A stretch of DNA of 53,622 bases from contig NFUO01000002.1 of assembly GCA_002197545.1 (NCBI GenBank), forward strand, positions 1 through 53,622, given 5' to 3'. The notes under the pieces are model-generated. The model was not told the origin of the DNA. It ran no database searches and saw only the letters and a list, made by a program, of their open reading frames with translations. This DNA is from Acidobacteria subdivision 2 bacterium RH1 MAG20 (lineage in GTDB: Bacteria > Acidobacteriota > Terriglobia > Terriglobales > Acidobacteriaceae). Below, in pieces: positions 17,400 through 24,417 of this stretch; within the stretch, counting starts at the first letter, position 1, and every line of letters starts with the position of its first letter. The position numbers were made by a program, and so were the translations under genes.

Positions 17400-18422
17400 T
17401 TATTTCACAGTGGCATTTCCAACGGTCGACTGACGCGCCACCAGGATCGACTCCACCAGAACACTGCGCGGCGACTGCTCCGGCTTCGCCGACAGATCCA
17501 ACGCAAATTCTCCAGCGATTCGCCCCAGCTCAGCCGTCCCATGGTCGATCGAGCTAAGCGGAATCCGCAGGTAATCCGCATAGCGCAGGTTCCCGCAGCC
17601 GATAAAAGCAATGTCCTCCGGAACCCGTAAACCAGCCTGCAGCGTAGCTTCAATCGCGCCAATTGCGGTCAGATCGTTATAGCAAAACACCGCATCCGGC
17701 CTCGGTTTTAACCGCAGAAGCTCCTGCATCGCCTGAAACCCGGCAAGGTCGCCGGACTCTTCCACCCGCTCTCGCACCAGCACGTAGCTCTCGGGCACTG
17801 CAAGCCGATGTTCTGTCATCACGTTCCGGTAGCCGCGCAGCCGGTCGAATGACGGACTCGTGTTCTTCCCCCCGATATGGGCGATCTGCTTCCGGCCAAT
17901 CTCAATCAGGTGCTTCGTCGCCATCTCGCCGACCTTCACATCGTCGGTTCCAACAAAGTGCGCCGCCAGGTGCGGAAAGTTCCGGTCAAACAACAGATAG
18001 GGTGTCCGTACATCCCCCAGCTCATAGAAGTTGCGCAGACTCGCCTGACACGAAGCGATCAGCAAAACGTCGATTCCCCGGCTCAGCAGCGTCCGAATCT
18101 CCTGCTGCTCCACCTCCGGGTCTTCTTCCGACGACGCCAGAATCAGCGCCCGCTGACTCGTCCGCAAAACTCCGCTCAGCGACTTGGCAAACTCGGCAAA
18201 GAACGGATGCACCAGGTCCGGAACCACAAGCCCGACCGTATAGGTGCGCCCGCTGGCAAGCCCACGCGCCATCATGTTGGGCTGATAGTTCAGCTCCTTC
18301 ATGCGTTTCAGCACTCGCCGCCGCGTCTCTTCCCCAATATCGGCGTTGCCGCGCAACACCTTCGACACCGTCACAACAGAAACGCCAAGATCGCGAGCAA
18401 TATCTTTCAGTCTTACAGCCAT
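17400..18422 (-). CDS. LacI-family transcriptional regulator
   Basis: A 340-residue regulator. The N-terminal helix-turn-helix VRLKDIARDLGVSVVTVSKV and hinge NYQPNMMARGLASGRT are those of the LacI/PurR family, followed by a periplasmic-binding-protein-like sensor (VGLVVPDLVHPFFAE ... DAVFCYNDLTAIGAIEA ... DIAFIGCGN). The family usually represses sugar genes until a ligand binds. CAGGAG precedes the ATG. It lies 93 bases before the inositol oxygenase gene, whose promoter carries a fitting operator, so it is the probable local controller. The ligand could be inositol, glucuronate or a later intermediate; this is not readable from sequence. Confidence 0.93.
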   Translation of the reverse strand: MAVRLKDIARDLGVSVVTVSKVLRGNADIGEETRRRVLKRMKELNYQPNMMARGLASGRTYTVGLVVPDLVHPFFAEFAKSLSGVLRTSQRALILASSEEDPEVEQQEIRTLLSRGIDVLLIASCQASLRNFYELGDVRTPYLLFDRNFPHLAAHFVGTDDVKVGEMATKHLIEIGRKQIAHIGGKNTSPSFDRLRGYRNVMTEHRLAVPESYVLVRERVEESGDLAGFQAMQELLRLKPRPDAVFCYNDLTAIGAIEATLQAGLRVPEDIAFIGCGNLRYADYLRIPLSSIDHGTAELGRIAGEFALDLSAKPEQSPRSVLVESILVARQSTVGNATVK

Positions 18423-18541
18423 GATTCACTCCTGAAACTGCCACACACCTGAAGCATACTCAAACTCAACCGCGCTGAATGAAGACGGGCTAAATAAGCT
18501 CTGACCTACTCAGCCGACCTCACCGCAACCTATTCAGCCTA

Positions 18542-18669
18542 CGTCATCTCGACCGAAGCAACGGACAGCTTCATCGTCCGTTGCGCAGCGGAGAGACCCC
18601 TGTATTCGCCGTTGCCGTTGCCTGTTCTTCATCGGTGTCATCGGTGTAAATCGGTGTTAAGCCTTTCAA
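18542..18669 (+). repeat. REP-like intergenic element, copy A
   Basis: About 125 bases from CGTCATCTCGACCG to ATCGGTGTTAAGCCT that recur at 20008-20129. It contains a perfect 8-bp stem, CAACGGAC (18559-18566) with GTCCGTTG (18576-18583), and then GAGAGACCCCTGTATT. The end has three ATCGGTG-type repeats. The stem is kept by paired changes in copy B. Confidence 0.8.
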
Positions 18670-18681
18670 ACATTCTTCAAT

Positions 18682-19935
18682 CTAAGAAAACCGCGTCCTC
18701 CGCCACAAACTCCACGTCCCTGCAACCAGACTCAACAACAACACCGCACCAAGCACCGCAATCCAGCGAACATTCATCGCCAACGGAGGAACCACCGCCC
18801 TCACCCCAAGCCAAAGAAACACGCCCGTAGCCGCGGCAATAATCGCGTAGTCCCACCACCGCCGCCTCTCGTTTCGCCCGCCAAACTCATCGCCGGCCAT
18901 TGCCATCATGGTCCGGTTGTAGTCAAGTCCATAGCGCTCACACTCCCGCAACACTGCTTCATTGGTCGAAGTCTGTTCTTTCGAAGAAGCAACTGCCGTG
19001 CTGATGGCCAGCGCTCCCAGAATCATCACAACCGATCCCGTCACCACCAGCAGCTTATGCCGATGGTCCGCAGCCGCCAGTTCGCCAAACACCAGCGCGC
19101 CCCACGCCAACCCCCAGAGCTGGTTCGTATTCGAGAGCGGAATCCCCCGCCCAATTCCCACATATTTCGTCGCAAACTGCTGAAACAGGTCGCCAATCAC
19201 CCAGACAAACCCGCCCAGGAAAAGCCAGAAAACCATCCCCCGCAGATGGAACAGTTGGAACGAAGGCGAGTGCAGCCCGCCGTCCAGCGCCAGCGTCAGC
19301 GCGAATACCGTACTCAGCTCTCCCACCGTAAAGGCCGTCACAAACGACAACGGATTCATGCCGCTCAAATAAGCCTTCCGATAAGGAACATACATCGTTC
19401 CCCACATCAGGCTCGCCCCCGCCGCCGCCAGGATTCCACCCATTGCATGATGGGCCGTAGCCGTCCCTCCATGGAGCGTGCTGAACCCCAGCATCACCGC
19501 TGCCGCCACAATGGCCACCGTACCCAGCACAACCTTGCCGATGTTCTTCGCGCTGGCCCCTTCCAGTTCGCGAAACAGCAGCCGCCCCCACAAAAGGCCG
19601 ATCAGCGAATTTGTATTCCAAAGCGGAAACGCCACTGCCAGGCCCACATCACGAATCGCAAACACCGTCAGCGTATTCGCCACCGCCCAAAGCGCCCCCG
19701 CCAGCAGCGCCCACACAATCAGGTGCTTCTTCTCAAAAAGATCGGCAAAGACATAGGAAGTCCCCTTTAGCAGCGTCGGAAAGGTCCACCGTGCCGTGAA
19801 CACTCCGGCAACCATACACAGCGAAATCGCAAACGGAGAGAACCCGGCATTCACCAGCTTCGTCGGAGCTTCCGCGGCGCCCAGCCAAACCCCCGCAGTC
19901 AACCCGCAGATGACGCCCAGTCCATGCAGCGACAT
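18682..19935 (-). CDS. GRP/DMT-type sugar transporter
   Basis: A 417-residue inner-membrane protein with about 10 hydrophobic segments arranged as two five-helix halves, each with an internal match: AFPLWNTNSLIGLLWGRLLFRE and GIPLSNTNQLWGLAWGALVFGE. This duplicated N-T-N motif is characteristic of glucose/ribose porter and RhaT-like members of the drug/metabolite superfamily, which import sugars with protons. Near the C-terminus there is a charged loop (about 325-370) followed by two more membrane helices. I start at ATG 19935, with GGGTGGGA upstream; a TTG 60 bases earlier is possible. Shared promoter sequence with the TonB receptor suggests that both carry the same nutrient across the two membranes. 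Confidence 0.85.
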   Translation of the reverse strand: MSLHGLGVICGLTAGVWLGAAEAPTKLVNAGFSPFAISLCMVAGVFTARWTFPTLLKGTSYVFADLFEKKHLIVWALLAGALWAVANTLTVFAIRDVGLAVAFPLWNTNSLIGLLWGRLLFRELEGASAKNIGKVVLGTVAIVAAAVMLGFSTLHGGTATAHHAMGGILAAAGASLMWGTMYVPYRKAYLSGMNPLSFVTAFTVGELSTVFALTLALDGGLHSPSFQLFHLRGMVFWLFLGGFVWVIGDLFQQFATKYVGIGRGIPLSNTNQLWGLAWGALVFGELAAADHRHKLLVVTGSVVMILGALAISTAVASSKEQTSTNEAVLRECERYGLDYNRTMMAMAGDEFGGRNERRRWWDYAIIAAATGVFLWLGVRAVVPPLAMNVRWIAVLGAVLLLSLVAGTWSLWRRTRFS

Positions 19936-20007
19936 CCCCTCTTTTCCCACCCTGGAAACTACACTGGCCACACATCTCTCCACATTTCTAACCAACCACC
20001 AAGGTCA

Positions 20008-20129
20008 CGTCATCTCGACCGGAGCAGCGCACAGTTTCATCGTGCGCTGCGCAGTGGAGAGACCCCTGTATTTGCATCTGTCGTTGCCTGTATCTAATCG
20101 GTGTCATGGTGCAAATCGGTGTTAAGCCT
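20008..20129 (+). repeat. REP-like intergenic element, copy B
   Basis: Second copy of the element at 18542. The stem is CAGCGCAC (20025-20032) with GTGCGCTG (20042-20049) and the same 9-base loop length; compared with copy A, two stem positions changed on both arms so that pairing is preserved. Confidence 0.8.
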
Positions 20130-20275
20130 TCCCTCCTAATGCAGAGCCACCAGCAGAGCGATCCCTGCCAGAAGCACAAAAAAAGGCACCAGAAAATGAC
20201 TGTCAGTGACAATCGTCCTTACGCCCCCAAGGAAATCCATTCAAACCCTCTCCACATCGTTCAAACCCACGCAAA

Positions 20276-20298
20276 GTAAGCGGTTACGTTGCAGCAAC
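20276..20298. promoter_or_regulatory. Tandem palindromes at the transporter promoter
   Basis: GTAAGCGGTTAC (20276-20287) is a CG-centred near-palindrome of the LacI-family type. GTTGCAGCAAC (20288-20298) is a perfect odd palindrome that directly abuts it and covers the predicted -10 region. Together they look like an operator for repression of the transporter gene. Confidence 0.5.
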
Positions 20299-20325
20299 CG
20301 TATATGTCGCCACATCGCCTGTCAA
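20297..20325 (-). promoter_or_regulatory. Promoter of the sugar transporter gene
   Basis: On the minus strand TTGACA (20325-20320) is followed at 15-17 bases by TATACG or TACGGT. The plus-strand block TCGCCACAT-CGCC-TGTCAATAG at 20307-20328 matches the receptor promoter region at 15183-15205. The leader would be over 300 bases and would contain repeat copy B. Confidence 0.5.
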
Positions 20326-20344
20326 TAGTTAGACCAAGCACAAA

Positions 20345-21742
20345 TCATTTCGTAGGCCGCTCTGCCAGCAGAATGCGCAGGTCGCGCAGATTATTACCGG
20401 TTGCTCCAGTAACAAGCGTCGCTCCAATCCTCTCCAAAAAGGTATAGGAGTCAAAACTCTCCAACGCCCTCTCCGCATCCGCGCGCATTCCAGCGCTTCG
20501 TTGAAGCGTCTGTTCGTCCACCACGGCTCCAGCCGCCGGGCTATTGCCGTCGATACCATCGGAGCCCGCGGACAAGACCACAGTCGAAGCATCGGACGCA
20601 TCAAGCAGTGTCGCCGCATACAGGCCGAAGTGTTGATTCCGCCCCCCCGCTCCAGATGCAGCCTTCTTAAGGCCCCCATCGGCAGGCATACTGGGCAGCT
20701 TCACCGTCACCTCGCCCGAAGAGATCAGGCAAACGCGCGGATATTCATCCCTCAAACCGCGCAGCCGATTGACAAGATACTCTGCTGCCGCGCGATAGTC
20801 CCAATCGTCACAGGTATTGTCGATGACGGCACAAAACCCCAACTCCTCCGCTCGTATTCGCGCCGCCTCAGCCAGATCATCTGAAGCAAGCAGCGTAGCA
20901 GCCCTGGCCGTAAGCTCACCTTCCTTCGGAGTCTCAGGAAGGTCGTGGCGGCTAAAGTATCGCTGTACCGACAGGGGAAACCGTTCCAGCAAATCATATC
21001 GAGCAAGCACCTCACGGCACTGATAAATAGTCGAGGCATCCGGCAGAGTCGGCCCTGAAGCAAGCGTGTCCAGATGACCCGGTGGCACATCCGAGACAAG
21101 CAGTGAAAGACTCGCCACTCCGCCGGCAGCCATGGCAAGTCGGCCGCCCTTCACCGCGGAGAAGTGCTTCCGTACACAGTTGATCTCTGCGATCGAAGCC
21201 CCGCAATGAACGAGTTCGCGATGAAAGCCCACCATATCTTCCAGTGAAATGGCCGGGTCGAGAGGAAGTTCCATCATGGCCGAAGCTCCGCCGCTTATCA
21301 GAAACAGGCACAATGTCTCAGCCGCTCTGGCCTTGTCCTCCTGCACTGCCCGCAACATCGCAAGCGCGGCTCGTGCGCCGGCACACGAGTCCTCATTAGG
21401 CAGCGGATGTCCACCCAGAAAGAACTGAAAATTTGGAGGCAGATGCAGAGAGACCTCGCGAGCAATCAAAACTCCCGCCACATCACACTGCGGCAAAGAC
21501 TCCAGATGCGGCAAAATCACTCCAAGCATAGCGGTCGAAGCCTTCCCCGCGGCAACGATCCGAATATGCTTCACATGGTCGAGATCGATGGCCTCGACCC
21601 CGTCAACGAGCAACTGCAGGCGGCCCACCCCAGCGGCGACTCTTATCTTCCGTGCAAGCGCCTGCTCAACGCTGCAATCTATCAGCGACTGCCTGAAGAG
21701 CCCCTGGGCCATCTCGCGCAATGTCGTCGCCGCTACTGTCAT
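20345..21742 (-). CDS. Glycerate 2-kinase (GckA/MOFRL type)
   Basis: Phosphorylates D-glycerate to 2-phosphoglycerate. The 465-residue protein has the two-part DUF4147-MOFRL layout: VAAGKASTAML near residue 65, the glycine-rich LISGGASAMMELP near 150, VSDVPPGHLDTLASGPT near 215, and the C-terminal VVLSAGSDGIDGNSPAAGAVVD with TGATGNNLRDL. Length agrees with the family (about 420-460). GGAGAAG precedes the ATG. Glycerate arises from uronate, aldarate or serine breakdown, so the gene could provide the entry to glycolysis for the locus to its left, though it may have an unrelated general role. Confidence 0.93.
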   Translation of the reverse strand: MTVAATTLREMAQGLFRQSLIDCSVEQALARKIRVAAGVGRLQLLVDGVEAIDLDHVKHIRIVAAGKASTAMLGVILPHLESLPQCDVAGVLIAREVSLHLPPNFQFFLGGHPLPNEDSCAGARAALAMLRAVQEDKARAAETLCLFLISGGASAMMELPLDPAISLEDMVGFHRELVHCGASIAEINCVRKHFSAVKGGRLAMAAGGVASLSLLVSDVPPGHLDTLASGPTLPDASTIYQCREVLARYDLLERFPLSVQRYFSRHDLPETPKEGELTARAATLLASDDLAEAARIRAEELGFCAVIDNTCDDWDYRAAAEYLVNRLRGLRDEYPRVCLISSGEVTVKLPSMPADGGLKKAASGAGGRNQHFGLYAATLLDASDASTVVLSAGSDGIDGNSPAAGAVVDEQTLQRSAGMRADAERALESFDSYTFLERIGATLVTGATGNNLRDLRILLAERPTK

Positions 21743-21768
21743 CCGTCGCTTCTCCAGTAATCTCGCAC

Positions 21769-21796
21769 GAAGGCCCCGGAAAAATCCGGGGCCTTC
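21769..21796. terminator. Strong hairpin terminator after the BamD-like gene
   Basis: GAAGGCCCCGGA (21769-21780) pairs perfectly over 12 bp with TCCGGGGCCTTC (21785-21796) around AAAA. It lies 24 bases after the BamD-like stop and before the glycerate kinase start on the same strand, so it ends the upstream operon. Confidence 0.75.
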
Positions 21797-21819
21797 TCTG
21801 CTTCAAACTTAGCAAAAAC

Positions 21820-23547
21820 CTAAAAAGGATTGAGCTTCTTCAACCCCTTCTTCTTTTGATGCTTGCTCGACGATTCATCCGACTTATCAAACCCGGGCTT
21901 CGTCTTCTTCCCATTCGGATTCGGGGCCTGCGCCGCAGGCTGAGTCCCAGGTTTAATCTCATTCACCTGCGACGGAGCATCCCCAGCCTTCTCCACAGCA
22001 GGCAGAGGAGTCGCGTTCTCCGGTCCCACTGGCTTCAACCCGCCATTCGCGTCACTCGCCTTTGTTGCCGATGAAGGCGAAACGATCTCCACGCCCATCG
22101 CACTTGCGGGAGCGGCTGTCATATTGCTCGTCGATCCCGGAACATTCGTATCCACAGCCGACCCGCTGGAAGCGTTAGCAGCTGCCGTCGGAACATCGTG
22201 GAACGCTAGCGGAGCAGCGGGCGCTGCGGGAGCAGCAGGTGTGGCCTCAGCCGGAGCAGCATCGGCCGCCGTCGTCGTCGAAGCCGCCTTGGTCGCCGGC
22301 GCCGCCGCCGCAGCCGTCTCCGGATGCAGGGAAGTATTGAAGTCCGAAATAATCTTTCGTGTAATGTCCGGCGCGATGGTCGGCTTGGGATCGGTCAGCG
22401 ACGGGTCCCCAACATGCGCCGCCATCACCGTATCCGGAGTATGCATGAACAGCAGCTTTGCCCTGTCCTTCAAGTTGTACCCCGACCGGCTGTTTTCAAG
22501 CGCCTCGCTCGCCGCCACCTGCTCAGGAGTCGGTGCCGGAATGGGCAGGCTCATCGCCGCCAACCGGTCACGCGCATCTTCCACGTGCGGCGAAGCCGAG
22601 TGCTCCAGCACTACCTTGCGGTACGCTTCCGCCGCCTGATCGTCGTATATATGTTCCAGCCGCGCCTTGGCAGCCTCCGGCAGGCTCATCGACCGGACAT
22701 ACCGTGCTTCGGCCTCATAAGCATCTCCCAGCCCCACCAGCACATCGTCCATGTGGCTGTACTCGGGATACGTGTCCACCACCGTCTGGTACCGCGCAAT
22801 CGTCGCTGGCCAGACCAAGCGGCTCGCATAGAAATCGCCGATCTCCGCCTCGCGCGTAGCCAATACCTCCTGCACCTCGCGCAGCCGCTGCCTCGCCTCC
22901 GGCACCAGCGTCGACTCCGGGAACTGCTGCAGCATCAGCCGATACTCTTCCTCGGCATGTTGGGCCTTCGTGTAGTCCCGGTCGGGCTTGTCCATCTGCC
23001 GAAAATAAATATCGCCCACGCGCATCTGCGCCTCGGCCGCCTCGGGAGCATTCGGAAAGAACGTAATGAAGTCCTTGTATTCGCTCTCAGCCTGCGTCAA
23101 CGCAGCCGTACCGCCCTCTTTGTACCAACTGTCGGCGATCGCCAGCTTCGCCCGCATCTGGAACTGCGAATCCGGATAGGTATTCAGCAGCGTCTGCAGG
23201 TCCAGCCGCGCCACATCGAAGTGTCCCTTCTTGGTCGCTGCCACCGCCTTGTCATACAACTCTTTATCAGGCAGTTTGGCATTGGCTTCCGCCAGCGGAG
23301 CGACCTTCTTCTGTTTCCGCAGCTCTTTCCTGGTGTCTTTTGACGGAACGACCTTGTCGGCCTTCTTGTCTTTCTTCGAAGTCGACAGCGTGACACTCTC
23401 CTGCTGCTGTCCATTGGCATCAGTCGTCGCCTGCGACGAGCCCGTTACCTGTCCCGATGCAACCATCGAAGACGCCAGCAAAGCCGCTATTGCCACTCCA
23501 GCCAGCGCGCTGGCTCTCAAACTTGGGAAAAAGGAACGCTTCTTCAT
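21820..23547 (-). CDS. BamD-like tetratricopeptide protein with long Ala/Pro-rich tail
   Basis: A 575-residue exported protein. After a signal peptide (MKKRSFFPSLRASALAGVAIAALLA...) and a lysine-rich linker, residues about 90-310 form tetratricopeptide-like repeats in the BamD/YbgF style (AEEEYRLMLQQFPESTLVPEARQRLREV, YDKAVAATKKGHFDVARLDL). BamD is part of the machine that inserts outer-membrane barrels. No clear lipobox is seen, unlike classical BamD. From about 360 on the protein is low-complexity Ala/Pro/Thr and ends in a basic GKKTKPG...KHQKKKGLKK stretch, which classical BamD lacks. It is last in the unit UvrC-like, rpe, this gene. The ATG at 23547 fits the signal peptide; one 30 bases upstream is an alternative. 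Confidence 0.8.
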   Translation of the reverse strand: MKKRSFFPSLRASALAGVAIAALLASSMVASGQVTGSSQATTDANGQQQESVTLSTSKKDKKADKVVPSKDTRKELRKQKKVAPLAEANAKLPDKELYDKAVAATKKGHFDVARLDLQTLLNTYPDSQFQMRAKLAIADSWYKEGGTAALTQAESEYKDFITFFPNAPEAAEAQMRVGDIYFRQMDKPDRDYTKAQHAEEEYRLMLQQFPESTLVPEARQRLREVQEVLATREAEIGDFYASRLVWPATIARYQTVVDTYPEYSHMDDVLVGLGDAYEAEARYVRSMSLPEAAKARLEHIYDDQAAEAYRKVVLEHSASPHVEDARDRLAAMSLPIPAPTPEQVAASEALENSRSGYNLKDRAKLLFMHTPDTVMAAHVGDPSLTDPKPTIAPDITRKIISDFNTSLHPETAAAAAPATKAASTTTAADAAPAEATPAAPAAPAAPLAFHDVPTAAANASSGSAVDTNVPGSTSNMTAAPASAMGVEIVSPSSATKASDANGGLKPVGPENATPLPAVEKAGDAPSQVNEIKPGTQPAAQAPNPNGKKTKPGFDKSDESSSKHQKKKGLKKLNPF

Positions 23548-23624
23548 CCTGCGATGTACCCCATAAGCCTCGCGCATCGGCGCACAGGCTGCCTTCCATT
23601 CTAGTCTTTCCTGTCAGCCTTGTC

Positions 23625-24299
23625 TTAGCGCTTCCCAGGCAAGGCGGCACGAGCTGCCTTCAGGAACTTCCGTGCATTCTGCTCTGTCTTCCGCGGGCTG
23701 AATATGGCCGAACCGGCCACCAGCATCTCCGCTCCTGCTTCGACCACCTGGCCTACCGTATCGTGAGCAACGCCGCCATCCACCTCGATGCGGAAATTCA
23801 ATCCCATCTCGTCCCGCAACTCCGCCAGATAGGCAATCTTATCCACAGCCAGTGGCAGAAACTTCTGCCCGCCGAACCCGGGATTCACACTCATCACCAG
23901 CACATGATGAACCATCGGAAGCACTTCGATCAGCGTCTCCACCGGAGTCGCCGGGTTGATCACCACCCCCGGAAGCATCCCATGTTGTCCAATCAGTTGC
24001 AGCGTCCGGTGAAGATGCCGGCAAACCTCCTGCTGCACGCTCACCATGTCCGCCCCCGCCTCCGCAAAGGCCGGAATAAACGCGTCGGGATTCTCAATCA
24101 TCAGATGGCAGTCCAGCGGCAGCTTGGTCACCGGACGCAACGCCTTCACCATCGGAGGCCCAAAGGTGATGTTCGGCACAAAATGGCCGTCCATCACATC
24201 CACATGGACAATCGTCCCGCCGCCCCGCTCCGCGGCCGCCACCTCATCCGCCAGATGCGCGAAATCACTCGCCAATATCGAAAATGCCAGTTCAATCAA
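23625..24299 (-). CDS. rpe: Ribulose-phosphate 3-epimerase
   Basis: Interconverts ribulose 5-phosphate and xylulose 5-phosphate in the pentose phosphate pathway. The 224-residue TIM barrel has LAFSILASDF (active-site Ser7), VHVDVMDGHFVPNITFG (His32, Asp34) and MSVNPGFGGQKF with IEVDGGV, all signatures of Rpe. It starts with TTG, preceded by CAGGAG at 9-10 bases. It sits between a UvrC-like gene and a BamD-like gene in the same direction, with gaps of 118 and 77 bases. Confidence 0.96.
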   Translation of the reverse strand: MIELAFSILASDFAHLADEVAAAERGGGTIVHVDVMDGHFVPNITFGPPMVKALRPVTKLPLDCHLMIENPDAFIPAFAEAGADMVSVQQEVCRHLHRTLQLIGQHGMLPGVVINPATPVETLIEVLPMVHHVLVMSVNPGFGGQKFLPLAVDKIAYLAELRDEMGLNFRIEVDGGVAHDTVGQVVEAGAEMLVAGSAIFSPRKTEQNARKFLKAARAALPGKR

Positions 24300-24377
24300 A
24301 AGGATGCACTCCTGCCAGCAAGTTTATCAGTGGGCTTGATGCCGGGTTGCCGCTGCCCGGCTCTCCGTCCACACACA

Positions 24378-24414
24378 CGCCATCTCGACCAGAATGAGAA
24401 GCGACATCTCCCCA
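24378..24414 (+). repeat. Partial REP-like element
   Basis: GCCATCTCGACCAGAATGAG followed by AAGCGACATCTCCCC resembles the first third of the elements at 18542 and 20008 (CATCTCGACCGGAGC...GAGAGACCCC), with the middle stem largely lost. It lies in the gap between rpe and the UvrC-like gene. Confidence 0.4.
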
Positions 24415-24417
24415 AGA

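Noticed and set aside
18620..18664. CRISPR-like short repeats (ATCGGTG units)
   Set aside because: They are only three imperfect units inside the REP-like element, without spacers of constant length and without cas genes.
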